This document shows positions 12,600-23,354 of a DNA stretch of 64,000 nt, piece after piece (positions within the stretch are counted from its first letter, which is position 1; the number at the start of each line of letters is the position of its first letter). A program made the translations under genes and the position numbers. The DNA comes from Notamacropus eugenii (taxonomy: Eukaryota > Chordata > Mammalia > Diprotodontia > Macropodidae): positions 95,514,241-95,578,240 of the forward strand of contig NC_092879.1 of assembly GCF_028372415.1 (NCBI RefSeq). Reading direction: 5' to 3'. The notes under the pieces are model-generated. The model was not told the DNA's origin and did not search any database. It saw only the letters and a program-made list of their open reading frames with translations.

Positions 12600-13010
12600 C
12601 TGTTAACCCTTAGGTCTTTTGGGGACCAGCTGCTGCTTAGTCACGCTTCCCCAAGCTCGTACTTGTAAAATGGAATTTTTGAACCCGTATGATGACTATT
12701 GATCCCAGTTCGTTTTCACCTGATCGGCATCTGCCCAGTGTTCTGGCTGGCCAAGATCTTTCAGAATCTGGGCTCTGTCATCCAGGCTGTTAGCCATTCT
12801 TACCAACTCAGTGCCATCTGATGAGCATGGCATCTGTGCCTTTATCCAAGTCATGCCGGTGTTAACCAACAGCGTTCCAAGCACAGACTCCAGGACCACT
12901 TCGCTTAAGATGTTTGGGAGTCTGGCCGCTAGCCAGTTCCAAATCCTCCCAAGTTTACCATGTTCCGGTGGCACTAATGTCCAGTCCCAACTGCTCGCCT
13001 TTTCCACCAG
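12600..13010 (-). mobile_element. L3/CR1 LINE reverse-transcriptase remnant
   Basis: On the minus strand, 12696-13007 is open for 103 codons. It reads TWIKAQMPCSSDGTELVRMA, then NSLDDRAQILKDLGQPEHWA, then DADQVKTNW. This is the degraded part of the CR1/L3 reverse transcriptase just after the catalytic motif (consensus like DLDKGIDG, then FADDTKLGG, then DRxxLQxDLDRLxxWA). The FADD catalytic pair is lost here. It is a fossil, not a gene. Confidence 0.65.
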
Positions 13011-13444
13011 AATAAAACGAGAGACCGCCCAGCACTGAAGTAAAACAGAATATGTATCACACCCATTTCTGGTTTCCTATTTTCCTCAGTTTGTGCCTTT
13101 CAAAGACAATTGGATGACTTCATTCTCATCATATTCTACAGATGCTCTGGTTGCACAAGTGGTTGCTTTTTGTAGTCTATTGAAAGTATTAGGATACAAG
13201 GCCACCATCACTGGTACCCCACCAGGAGCAGACCAAACAGCAGGGGGACAGCTGATCCTGTGCCCATGGGACTGCGAGCTCTTCTGCTGAATCTAATTTG
13301 AAAGTGTTTTGTTCTCCAAGTGCAGCTCAGAAATCATGAGTATTTACTGTGCTAATAACTACTTAAAATGCTGTTCTGAATGTTTTGTGAGTCAGTGTTA
13401 TGCATGGGCACTTGTGGGCAATACACATATATCTGTAGTTTGGG

Positions 13445-13560
13445 GATTGGTATAATGGACAGAAAGTTGGCCTTGAAGCCAGAAAGACCAGAATTGAAGT
13501 CTTGCCTCTACGTGATGGTCAAGTCATTTCACCTCTGAGTACTCAAGGCAGCTAAGACTT
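13445..13560 (+). mobile_element. MIR-like SINE fragment
   Basis: It contains gttggccttgaagccagaaag, then gatggtcaagtcatttcacc. It is short and divergent. Positions 13010-13445 hold nothing recognised. Confidence 0.45.
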
Positions 13561-13704
13561 TAAGTTGCAAAGGAGGTGCCAACCTGCTTTGGTGGAGGGA
13601 TTTTCCTTATGTGAGAGTTCCCTATAACATCAGTGAAATCATAGCCGCAGTCCCTAGCCTCTTTCCTTTCTGATCCAAATTACCGCTGCTACTAGCTAGA
13701 CCTA

Positions 13705-13960
13705 CTACATGGCTAGATGGCACAGTGGGTATAGTGCCAGGCCTGGAGTCAGGAGGACCCGAGTTCTAATGTGACCTCACACACTTAGTAGCTGTGTGAC
13801 CTTGGGCAAATCACTTAACCCTTTTTGCCTCAGTTTCCTCCTCTGTAAAATGAGCTGAAGGAGGAAATGGCAAAACACTTGAGTATCTTTGCCAAGAAAA
13901 CCCCGCATGGGGTGATGGAGGGTTGGGCATGACTGAAACAATCCAACAATCAAAGCACTG
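13705..13960 (+). mobile_element. Marsupial SINE (WSINE/SINE1)
   Basis: It runs from ggctagatggcacagtggg, through gctgtgtgaccttgggcaaa, to ggaaatggcaaaacactt and gcatgactgaaacaatcc. Confidence 0.85.
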
Positions 13961-14734
13961 CTACAGCGACTGATTACTAGGTTGAAAAGTCTGTTTTCAA
14001 TGGTTTCTACAGTTACCCATGGGCCACTGGGGTACCATTTGCCAGTATTTGTTCTGTTTGTTCATAAACTATGGGAATGCCACAAGCCCATTTTGCTGGT
14101 TTGTGATGGATGCCAAATATGTTGACACAATCACCAATGTAGGTTCATTGATTCCTAAACTGTTAGAGCTGGAAAAAACCTTGGGAGGTCACCTGGGCTA
14201 ACCTGTCATGTAACAGATGGGCAGACTGAGGCTCAGAGAGGTGACTGGATTGAGTCTAATCCAACATTCGATGATTCTAATTGAATGGAAAATGGTGATG
14301 TGTACATCAGAATAAGCCCCACTTTGTTTGTACTCTGTTCTCCTTGCCTGGACGCTCCTCCTTCTCCTTGTCCTCGTTCTTCTCTCCTCTGGTATTCTGC
14401 CCAGGGGAAGGTAAACTCCATGGCCAAAAGCTGCCTTTTTTTTTTTTTTTTGCTTTGGGATTCCTGGCTACATTTCTTGCTCAAAGATTAAGCCTCAAAC
14501 CCAATTCAGTCTGGAGCTCATACACTGGACCACAAGTCCCCACCCACATAGCACAGAATGAATGTAATAACTAAATAGTAATTGTTTCTCTTTTACCCAA
14601 GAACCCTGAGGGTCTTCCCCTCCCAGTTTGATTTTTTTAATTAAAGGGGCCATCCCTTGTGTAACTAAAGAAGCCTAGTCATTGAATGGGTGTATCTCAC
14701 TCTAAGTGAGAATGTGATATGACCTTAGACTGAA

Positions 14735-14955
14735 AGGACCAGGGTCTCCCATTGCATCCTGGGCCATCTCCAGTCCTCCTGATGAATATCAGGCCACTGG
14801 ACTCAGATGGCTCAGGAGAAGACAGTGAGGCTGGTGACCTTGCACAGCCCTCCCACCCTCAAATCCAAGTTCACTTCAAGTCATGTCATCATCTTGATGA
14901 TGTCCTCTTTGAAAACGAAGGACAACCTCAAGCCTGGATGAAATTGCAAGAGTGA
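14735..14955 (+). mobile_element. RTE-derived marsupial SINE
   Basis: It contains atctccagtcctcctgatga, then gccactggactcagatggc, then ttgatgatgtcctctttgaa, and ends aaggacaacc. The same family appears at about 58470. It lies just beyond the polyadenylation site of the UIF-like gene. A MIR-like scrap is at about 14160-14270. Confidence 0.7.
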
Positions 14956-15171
14956 GAGCCTTGCAAAGCAGACTCATGCAATTCCACAGAGAAGCTCTTC
15001 TGCCCAGATGCTCAAACCTGAGGCTTTCTGTTGTCCATTTGAACTCACTCTGCCAACAACTGAAAGAAGCTTGTAGCTCTTGAAGCTCGAGGTTCAGGAT
15101 GCCCCTTAGAGGAGAGCAGGCCCACATGCCCATGAACATGGACATGGACTCGAGGCCTGGTTTTCAAAATC

Positions 15172-15177
15172 TTTATT
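15172..15177 (-). terminator. Distal polyadenylation signal AATAAA
   Basis: A canonical AATAAA on the minus strand, in the context AACTAAATAAAGATT. Cleavage would be expected near 15150. It lies about 600 nt downstream of the stop codon of the UIF-like gene. Confidence 0.6.
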
Positions 15178-15747
15178 TAGTTTGTATACACATAGCACAG
15201 TGCTCCATTTTAGAATGCAACTACCTCTAAATCTCTACCAAACCGCGTTAAGAACCTATGCCACTTAATGTCAAAAGAAATGCCAAATGGTCTGTCTCAG
15301 ATATTTTGATAGAAATGTCAACTTCAGCTGAACTGAGTGACTGCTCTCCCAAAGCCCTGTGGACTGGGTTAATTTAACGATGGAGCAGGATCTGAAATGG
15401 ATTCCTCAGTTTTAACGAACAGGTGAACTCAGAGTGAACAAGCCTCTGCTGCTAGAGGGCAGCCAAAGAGGAAAGAACAGAAGTGCTACCGTCAGAAACC
15501 ACGAAGACGTGTCCCCCCTCTGGTCTCCTATCTTACCTGACAACTTTTCTAGTAAAGGAACATGAAGAGAGAGCCCACAGGGATTTGGTTGCTCAGGGCA
15601 GGAGTATACACACAACACTATTACAATAGTAACACATACAACAGATTACTGAAACTGTAGCATAAAGTGGAAAATCTATGTTAGGAAACTATTGGAAGAA
15701 AAATAATTATCTCTAGCAAAAAAAATGCATTAAGGAACTGCAGACTC

Positions 15748-15753
15748 TTTATT
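15748..15753 (-). terminator. Possible proximal polyadenylation signal AATAAA
   Basis: A second AATAAA on the minus strand, only about 20 nt after the stop codon. If used, it would give a very short 3' UTR. It could equally be a chance match. Confidence 0.25.
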
Positions 15754-15770
15754 ATCATAGCCATGAACAT

Positions 15771-15866
15771 TTAAGGTATTGTGACGATTCTCTCCCATCT
15801 GTTAACATTCGAATCCTCTTCGGTGTTCTGCATTCCAGAGAATCTCTCATTGAGGGTCATGTTAGT
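15771..15866 (-). CDS. Exon 8 of UIF-like gene: C-terminal MTLNERF motif and stop
   Basis: The terminal coding exon has 96 nt in phase 0 and ends in TAA. The acceptor TTTCTCCTTCTCCTCCGCAG is one of the strongest in the window. It encodes TNMTLNERFSGMQNTEEDSN, then VNRWERIVTIP. UIF ends with a homologous exon of about the same length that carries GMTLNERFG and a final FVTV-like stretch, which resembles IVTIP here. The motif is a second UAP56-binding type sequence, also seen in CHTOP as MSLNERF. This exon is the best single piece of evidence that the gene belongs to the UIF family. Confidence 0.82.
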   Translation of the reverse strand, partial: TNMTLNERFSGMQNTEEDSNVNRWERIVTIP

Positions 15867-16744
15867 CTGCGGAGGAGAAGGAGAAATGGCCTCCATTAGT
15901 CCTCATGATTTAACAGTTGTAAACACTTCCTACGCGCCCACAGAACCTGGCCACCTAAGCAGAAGGAGGAAAAGCGAGCTGTCCATGCCAGAGAAGAGCA
16001 CTGGGATTTGTGGAGGGAGTCTTGGGGTAAGAGGCACGGGACGACCTCTCCCTCTCCTTCTGTATCATGGTCACTGCTTTGCCTCTTGCTCAGGCAGCAT
16101 CAAAAGTCCCTGTTAGAAGAAGTGGGTCAACCTGCCTCTAGCCTTCCAGGGTGGTGGTCCGATAGCCCTCCATCCACACCAGGCAGGAGGTACTCAAAAG
16201 TGCCTTGACTCCTAGCCTCCTCCCTCCCCTAGTCAGGGAGCAGCGAAAAAGCAACATGGCTAGAAGATTTCTTCAAGATGAGAGTGGAAGTCCACATACT
16301 TCTGGAGGCTCCAATTCTGCTTATTGCACACCCTACCCCCTATTCAAAAACGCCTCTATCTTTTCAGATGAAGCTTAAAGAAAAGCAAAGCTAAGGACAA
16401 CCAGGGAGCTGTAATTTTCCCAAACCTTATGAGGCTGGGAGTGGACACACACGAAGAAGCCTTCATGCCTCCAACAAAGCAGGCCTTGGAGTCCATTTAT
16501 ATATGTTTGCTCCCTACTAAACTTGGGTGCTCAGAAAGTAACCGCCTAGAAAGTCATTTGAATGACTTCCTTTGCTAGAAAATAAATCCAGTAGTTGTGG
16601 AGATGCTTTTTCTTCAAGTGGGAGCATCCCAGATATTTTGCAGAGCTATGAATCTAGCCACTCTTTCAGCTTCCTCTTGGAACTTTAAAGTGAAGCAGAG
16701 CATTCTGGGAACATATGTACATCCACACATATCCACACACACAC

Positions 16745-17045
16745 ATCACATCACATTCTTCCAGCCCCTCAAGAACTTTCTATGGCTCCCCAGTGCTTAT
16801 AATAAGTTCAACTCTAAATTCCTTATTTTTTGCCCCTTCACCATCTGGCCCAGAAGTTCCTATGCCTACGTCCTACACTCCACCCCTCACTTCCAGCCAG
16901 GCTGGTCCCTCAAACATGCCTGCTAACCTTCACATCTTTGCTTATACTGTTCCACCCATCTACTACTCTTTCTTCAAAGCTTAGGTCATTCATGAGACCT
17001 TCCTCAATAGCATCAGAGATCAGTGCTGTCTTCCCTCCTCAAACT
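16745..17045 (+). mobile_element. L2 LINE 3' end
   Basis: The order is tctatggctccccagtgctt, then caccatctggcccagaag, then acatctttgcttatactgtt, then gagaccttcctcaatag. This is the classic L2 3' region. Confidence 0.7.
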
Positions 17046-17119
17046 CCATGAATTGTCCAAACCATTCCTGAGGCTCATGACTATTGGGTATCAGAGGGGT
17101 AGATCTTATTTCCCCAGCT

Positions 17120-17330
17120 AGTCCAGGCCACTAGGGGGCACCACAGTGCACAGAGTGAATGACCTCAGATACTGACTAGCTGTGTGTCCCTGGGCAAGTT
17201 ACTTTACCTTTGTCTGCTTCAATTTTCTCATCTGTAAAATGGGGATAACAAGAGCACCTGCTGTGAGGATTAAATGAGATCATATTTGCAAAACACTTAG
17301 CCAAGGTCCTGGCTTTCATATGAGACTACA
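17120..17330 (+). mobile_element. MIR-type SINE
   Basis: The order is tgactagctgtgtgtccctg, then ctcatctgtaaaatgggg, then gaggattaaatgagatcat. Confidence 0.7.
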
Positions 17331-17468
17331 AGTGCCACAAAGGCACAGGCTCCTTATGTTAACTGCATCAGCTGGGGATCACATAATGCTTTGCAGTTTA
17401 AAAAATACTTGAAATCCACATCTCATTTATGTCTCCTCAGAAAAGTGAAATACAAGGCAAACATCTAG

Positions 17469-17615
17469 TTAATTGGGGATTCTGGTTAACTGAGGTTTTG
17501 CTGTACAATTCAGTACAAGCAGATCTTGTATAATCCAAGTAGAGCCTGAAATGAACATGGGGTTTGTACTTGGCACCTTGTAAACAATCTCTGGGGGTAA
17601 TTTTGTCCACCATAC
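17469..17615 (-). other. Possible DNA-transposon end and alternative C-terminus after exon 7
   Basis: The exon 7 frame stays open for 48 more codons to a TAG at 17469-17471. Its end (cctcagttaaccagaatcc, then ccaattaac) resembles decayed Tigger-type termini rich in cggttaac. A retained intron would give an alternative tail without MTLNERF. Confidence 0.3.
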
Positions 17616-17736
17616 CCGATGGGTGACAGCCTCGAAACTGCGTCTTAAGAAGACCCCTTTGGGCTGAAGCTTCTTGGTGTTATGCCGGTCCCTTTTATTG
17701 TTCTGAAATGAAGTTTCCCCATTGGTTCTTTTATAT
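17616..17736 (-). CDS. Exon 7 of UIF-like gene: GVFLRR patch
   Basis: This 121 nt exon enters in phase 2 and ends in phase 0. The acceptor is TTTTTAATTGACAG. It encodes YKRTNGETSFQNNKRDRHNT, then KKLQPKGVFLRRSFEAVTHR. The GVFLRR patch is similar to the ATFLFRRG patch of UIF. The donor is uncertain. CGG/GTATGG gives this end; AAG/GTGCCA at 17577/17576 would keep the frame and add 13 residues (VWWTKLPPEIVYK). The open frame runs on to a TAG at 17469, so a retained-intron C-terminus is also possible. That extra stretch looks like a decayed DNA transposon end and is unlikely to be ancestral coding sequence. Confidence 0.68.
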
Positions 17737-17849
17737 CTGTCAATTAAAAATACGTATGAAAGGCTGTAAATGAAACTTGACATTCACTAAATCAGTGCTG
17801 CATCCTTTCAGAGGATGTAGCTCTGTGCCCCCAGCACTAGCCCGAAATT

Positions 17850-17990
17850 GAGATGCTTCAATTCTGACTGATTAACTGATTGTACAGCCTGAGGCATGTC
17901 CCTTCCCCTCTCTGGGCTATACAATGAAGGGGTTGAAGCAGATGATGTCTAAGGTCCCTTCCAGTTCTAGACACCTAAGGAGCTAATTCA
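17850..17990 (+). mobile_element. MIR SINE fragment in intron 6
   Basis: The end of a MIR in sense order: tgtcccttcccctctctggg, then tgatgtctaaggtcccttcc, then agttctaga. The rest of intron 6 (17737-18478) has no recognised feature apart from short CA-rich runs near 18420-18445. Confidence 0.5.
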
Positions 17991-18478
17991 TGAATCTGGG
18001 CCCACTAAACATCACATCCAACTAAACTCTAGCAGCTGTGTCTGATTGTGGCTGGGAGTGGGCAGTGGGGAGGTGGAGGAGAAAGGCATCAGGAGAGAAA
18101 TGGGGTTTTTCCATAAGATGTTTTCAGGTATCCCCTTTCTTCCTCCACCCGATTGGCAGGGCTAGGGTATATCATGGAACTGTCCTCCCACTCCCTCCAC
18201 TGCTATCTAGAGGAAGCTGGATCATCTAGAGGGAGATGGGGGTAGGGAGGAGTCATTTTGAGCATCAACATTCACTGAAGTGGAGAAAATGGACTCAGAC
18301 GAATCCCCAGAGAAACCCCTGAATCTATGACCACATGAAAATCAAAAAGGAGGAGGAGTTGAAGGGGAGATGTAAGTGACTGCACATTGAAGATAAACAC
18401 GTTGCTTGGGGGCATGTGCAGGCACACACAGGCACACACACCCCCTTAGTGGCTGAAATACAAAAACTGTTTACTTAC

Positions 18479-18553
18479 TCCTTATTTTTGTCCTCTTGAG
18501 GACTAGCAACAGAAAATGTGCGGGTTGCTCCAGGTTTGTTCTGCACTTGGTAT
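18479..18553 (-). CDS. Exon 6 of UIF-like gene
   Basis: This 75 nt exon enters in phase 2, leaves in phase 2 and has a consensus GTAAGT donor. It encodes RYQVQNKPGATRTFSVASPQ, then EDKNKE. The chosen acceptor TTTTCTGGCAG has the better pyrimidine tract. Another AG 12 nt upstream (exon start 18565) keeps the frame and would add four residues (SFSG). The intron between exons 5 and 6 is only 99 nt, near the lower limit for mammalian introns, so the two exons are probably recognised as a unit or the intron by intron definition. Confidence 0.72.
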
Positions 18554-18652
18554 CTGCCAGAAAAGCTACACATACTTTTAGTCCTGGCCCCCCCTCATCC
18601 CCCACCCCCACCATGAGTTAGATGAATGAACCCCACCCTGGACTACAGTCAC

Positions 18653-18696
18653 CTGCTGCTGCTTCGACATTCCTCCTCATATGTCTGCCGTGGTTT
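18653..18696 (-). CDS. Exon 5 of UIF-like gene (small exon)
   Basis: This 44 nt exon enters in phase 0 and leaves in phase 2. The acceptor is CTTTCCTCTAG and the donor is CAG/GTGACT. It encodes KPRQTYEEECRSSS plus two bases. It was found because exon 4 ends in phase 0 while exon 6 needs two incoming bases. This is the only short stretch I saw between them that supplies the missing phase with proper splice sites and no stop. That logical fit is the main evidence. The exon is small and has no recognised domain. Confidence 0.65.
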
Positions 18697-19084
18697 CTAG
18701 AGGAAAGATCAGATTTCTATGTCCCAAATGGCCTTGGAAGCCTTCTCATCTAATCTATAGCTGTCCAGTACTCCCTTCTACAACATCCTTGACAAGTGGG
18801 CTTCCTGAGGTGGCCCAGCCCACTTGGGGCCGGCTGGCTTCCAACGTAAGAAAATGGCTGTGGAACTTAAGCCTAAGTGTGATTCAGTGCCTCACTACTC
18901 CTAGCCCTGGGCCCAGGCCCAGTTTAGGTGGTCATCCGAATCTGCTTTGGTCTCAGTCATTCTTTTTCCCTCCATTTTGCCACCTATTAGCCAAGTAACA
19001 CAGGACTGTGGTGGAAAAGGAAGCATTTGGAGGGAAATCAACATAGGATGATGGAAAACATTTGCCGTACTGGGATGCACACCA

Positions 19085-19250
19085 ATATTAGGCTGGTCGA
19101 TTTAGAACTGGAGGGAACCACAGAGTCAGGAAACCTGGTCCATCTCCCTTGTTTACAGATGAGGCAAGCTGGTCAAGGTCACACAGCTTATAGGTATCAC
19201 AACTGAGATTTTTAGGCTTTCTTCCCATACTGATGCCAGAAGACAGATCT
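19085..19250 (-). mobile_element. MIR SINE fragment in intron 3
   Basis: The antisense pattern cagatgaggcaagctggtca, then aggtcacacagcttatagg. It actually lies in intron 4 (18697-19387), just downstream of exon 4. Confidence 0.5.
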
Positions 19251-19387
19251 TAAGGAAACAGTATTTGTGTTAAAAACAAATGATGCTAAAATTGGCTACT
19301 TGAAGAAACCAGGCCCACGAAAGCCCAAACAGCCTTGAAAATGAAGCCCAGATCATGGCTTGTGAAATTGAAATTACAGACACTCAC

Positions 19388-19483
19388 CTCCTGGTTCCTG
19401 GTCACTGTATTCTCCCTTCGCTCTTTCTGCTTGGTTGTTCTGCTTAATACAAAAGACTTGATGTGAATAGCAAACCGAGACAT
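19388..19483 (-). CDS. Exon 4 of UIF-like gene: basic segment
   Basis: This 96 nt exon is exactly 32 codons and in phase 0 at both ends, so it could be skipped without a frameshift. The acceptor is a T-rich tract ending TACAAG, and the donor is GAG/GTGAGT, a near-perfect consensus. It encodes MSRFAIHIKSFVLSRTTKQK, then ERRENTVTRNQE. The second half is strongly charged. I see no named domain. The leading ATG is internal in the full model, but it could act as an initiation site if an alternative first exon exists. The reading frame depends on exon 3 ending in phase 0, which it does. Confidence 0.72.
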
Positions 19484-20177
19484 CTTGTAGGAAATTAAAT
19501 TAGGACTTTGTAATGAGTTGTGCACAATGGATGTTTTCAGCCTGAGTCTGACCAAGCAATTTAAAATATGACCCCAAAAGCCAATGAGAGAAATCCAGAG
19601 AAGCCCATGTAAACAAATGAGCCCTTTGTTGGGGGTGCAAATGTGGCCATCTCAACAGAGACATGAAGGCTTCCTGACTGTTTATTATGAAGTCTAAGGG
19701 AACCTAATTTGGAAATGTTTTCATTAAAAGAAATGAGGTTTTCCCAACAACCAGACTGAACCAGTGTTCAGCACCAATAATGGATGCAGACGTTTTTACT
19801 ATGAACTATGAGAAGTGCTGAAGAAACCACTGTAGTCCAGTCAGAAGTGAAACATACCTGTCAAAGACAACTGGGCTAGAGGCCTCTGAAGGGCAGAGGA
19901 AACAAAAAGGGAATGAGAAGGGAAATCAAGACTCTGAGTGGCAACAACTCAGACAAGTGTCTGTCTAGGCCTCTATCTCCAAAGAGACAGAGCATACTAG
20001 AGGTCCCGGGCCCCAAGACTTGTTTGCCCCCTTTTTTCCCAAGGGACTCACTCTCAGACTCAGATCTTGCCACGGGTCAGGTTGTATAAATTCAAAGACA
20101 CTCTGGAAGGATCATTGTGATGCTTGCTATGGTTTTCTAGGTTTGTGTTTGTGAAGCTAACATTCTAGAGCCAACGG

Positions 20178-20255
20178 GTATGGAGGAGAGGAGAGGGGAG
20201 GAGAGGAGAGTGGAGGGAGGGGAGGAAGAGAGGAGAGTGGGAGGAGACAGACAGA
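20178..20255. repeat. Purine-rich tract (GGAGA)n-like
   Basis: Almost pure A/G on the plus strand. It is therefore C/T-rich in the transcript, about 700 nt upstream of exon 4. Confidence 0.7.
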
Positions 20256-21089
20256 CACATATACAAGGTCCCATCATCAATCCACAACCTCCCTGGGAAT
20301 GTTTCTCCAGTTCTTCTTCCTGAAAGCCCACGCTGGCTCAGTGGTAGCAGTGTCTGCTTGTGCTTCTCGCTGGGCAGTCTCACTGTCCTGCTTTGTGCCT
20401 CACCGCTGGTGGGAAGTTGGCTTGAAGTAGTTATTTTGTTTGGGAACCCTGAACCAGTAAGTTGTCTGTGTTTTCCACTCGTTGTATTATTCGTGAGCAT
20501 TTGGGGGACTTAAAAGGGAAATGCCCTCCAAGTCCTAAACAAAGGTTCCCCTCTCTCTGAGCTCATTAGAGTGATGAGGGATCCCCCTTGCCAAGTCCCT
20601 CCTTAGCTCTCTTAACTTTGGGTTCCCTCTGAATTCTACAGTAATATTTATTCATTCACCTACTATTAAAGTCTTCCTCAAAGCCTTGTTCCTGGTATGG
20701 AGCTCTCCCAGGCTCTCCCAGGCTGTGTCAGCATCCACCAGCTCTAGTTGTTGCGCTTGGCCAAGGTGGAAAGTGCTGAGGAGCAGCACAGTGATGGAGG
20801 AGACCATATACTTCATGCCTGAAGACTGGTCAAGCTAAGCTCAGAGAAACTTAGTATGAGATTGGCCACAGAGCGATGGCCTTTTAGGGCCCAGACCAAC
20901 TGCATTTGCAACCGGATTCCGAGGAGTGCCAAGGCTTCACCAGACATCAGGGTTGGTGTCTGAGACACCAAAAAAGAAAAGGTTAAGCAGCCCTGGGCTA
21001 CTAAGTCAAAGAAGGACTGTAATCTCCATCAGTGGAAGGAGTACCTGCACTGATAATGTAATAGATCCTTGAAATGCTGAAACAACTTT

Positions 21090-21250
21090 TTATTTTAATT
21101 TTTTTTTGGAAGGGTGAAGGCAAGGCAATTGGGGTTAAGTGATTTGCCCAAGGTCACACAGCAATGTCAAGTGTCTGAGGCCAGATTTGAACTCAGATCC
21201 TCCTGACTCCAAGGCCAGTGCTCTATTCACTGAGCCACCTAGCTGCCCCT
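21090..21250 (-). mobile_element. Marsupial SINE1, 3'-truncated
   Basis: The antisense order is caattggggttaagtgattt, then caaggtcacacagcaatg, then cactgagccacctagctgcccc. The T-rich end replaces the usual A tail. A MIR follows at about 21300-21480. Confidence 0.8.
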
Positions 21251-23354
21251 GAAATAATTTTTTAACCACACAAATGGTAATCATCTAGGCTGAGGAGATA
21301 CTATTATAGAATTAAGAAATGTTCCAGCAAGAGGGGGGTTTGAGGGGGTCATCTACTTCAGCCCTCTGACTTTACTTCATAGATGAGGAAACAGGCAGGT
21401 CTTTTGATCAAATCCACATGTCCAGAGTTAGATCCCAGGTCCCTTGACTCCCAGACCACACCAACAGGACAAAAAGGAATGTAAAGAAGGGAAAGGCAAA
21501 TTGGATTTTTTCATATTCATAGGTAATGAGCATCATCTAGGAAATGCAGACCAAAATTCAAATTTTATTAAATTGTTTGGTCTTCCTAAGTGATCTTTCC
21601 TTGGGGGGGCGGGGAGAGGCAGGGTTGGAGAGGAACTAAAATGAATTATCTGGATGATTTTTTCAGTTCTTAGAGTCAGACCTTTAGGCTAAGGTGGGAG
21701 CCGGCCTAGGAAACCAAGCTACAGCCTAAGGATCCGAAAAACTCGAAGCATGGAAGGGGAGTGTGCCCAAAAGGCAAAGTGAGGAAGGCAGCTTCAAATA
21801 CAAACTTTGCCTATTTCCTCACAGCCAGTATTGGTACAAGGGACCATAAGAGAGAGGTTAACAATGAGACTCCAAGGCCTGGGAGGGAGATGGGGTTGAG
21901 GGTGACCCAATCTACTTTTCAAGAACTGACTAGAACAGTCAATGTTTAGGTGCCTGCTACGTGCAAGGCCTGATGCTATCTTGCTAGAGAAGACACAAGA
22001 ATAAATTTTAGACCCTTCCTGCTCTCAAGGAGCTTAGCAGAGAAAAGAAGACACAAATACAAATAACTATAATAGAAAATAAAACATGAAAAAGCATAGA
22101 AGAGTATATGAGAGAGCCCCAGAAAAAAAAGACTATTTCTGACTTGGGCAGAAAAGTCGCAGCTGGTAAGAAGAAATTCACCAATCTGGCCTCTCCTCCT
22201 TCTGGCTGACCTTGAGAGAGCAAGCATAGAGGGGCAAGTACAGGATCTTTTCCCAAAGCATGGCCTACAAAGCAGTCTATCTTTTATAATAGCCTTGATC
22301 CCTTAAAATTTCTCATGTTGGAAAGGAAGGAAAATCTGGGTATTACAGGCACACAGCTCCAACGTCTCTCCCAGCCCCCATCTATATCGTCTATAGTTTA
22401 TAGCAATGTAATAATGACTTCTTTGGTGTCCAGTCTACGATTTCTTCAGTATGAAACTTCCATTTGCGAAGACAGCTCTGTTAGACTTAAGGATTATCAG
22501 AGGCTCCTAGCGTCGGAGCTGGTGGCCATGTCAGGCCATGTCATTTCAGAGATAAGAAAACTGAAGCATGGGGAGGGGCGGGGACTTGTTCACGCTTACA
22601 CACGAGTTGCTTGACCCACTGAGATGTACCATGACTTGCCCATGGGTTTGAAGCAAGACTTGGGAAGCCAAGTGTTCCAGATCTCTAGGTCAGCCCTCTC
22701 CACCACCACCATGCTGCTTCTAGTCCACTCAGTGACAAAAAGAGGCATCTTGTTGTCATGGAATTGCCACTTAGATCCAGCTGTCACTAATGGAATATGG
22801 AGAATGCGTCTGAAATCTATCAGACTCTATTTTTACCTTCTCGCATCATTTGGCAATGATTTGTTTGCTGGCCCAGGACTCAGCTGTCTTCCAAATCTCT
22901 CAGATCTGCTGTTTTGGTTCCTGAACCGTCTAGCTGTTGATTCCCTTTTTTTATTCTCCTGTAAAGAAACCCCATTTGACGAAACCATTTAAACACTATC
23001 CCATGATTTTACTTGGGTATGGCTTCATTTGAATCCCCAAACCCCTGATTTGTCTGTGCTTGTGAAGATACCAAAGGGACAACTCCACTGAACTCAATTT
23101 TTAAGGACAAAGACAAAAAATGTATCTAGTGTTTTGAGGCTTTGGCCCACACATCACTATATGTATTAAATTTTAGTAAAATTTAGTTAATTTAGTATGA
23201 TTAAAAATTAAGATAGAATATAAGCTAGCACCTTCCCATTGTCAGTGCTGTTCTCAGGCCCTGATTCAAGGGATTCTTGAATTTCTATTCAAGGAAGAGA
23301 AAATCAGGAGGGACCCTGAGGTTATCTGGGTCAACCCAAACCAATATGGCTTAT

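Larger units (their letters stand above)
15150..15770 (-). other. 3' UTR of UIF-like gene
   Basis: About 620 nt lie between the stop and the distal polyadenylation signal. I saw no recognisable SINE or LINE in it, which is unusual for this window and fits a UTR. Weak short ORFs here have no support. Confidence 0.55.
15867..17615 (-). other. Intron 7 of UIF-like gene
   Basis: It carries an L2 3' end and a MIR-type SINE (listed separately). I see no convincing extra exon. Exons 7 and 8 meet in phase 0 without one. Confidence 0.6.
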
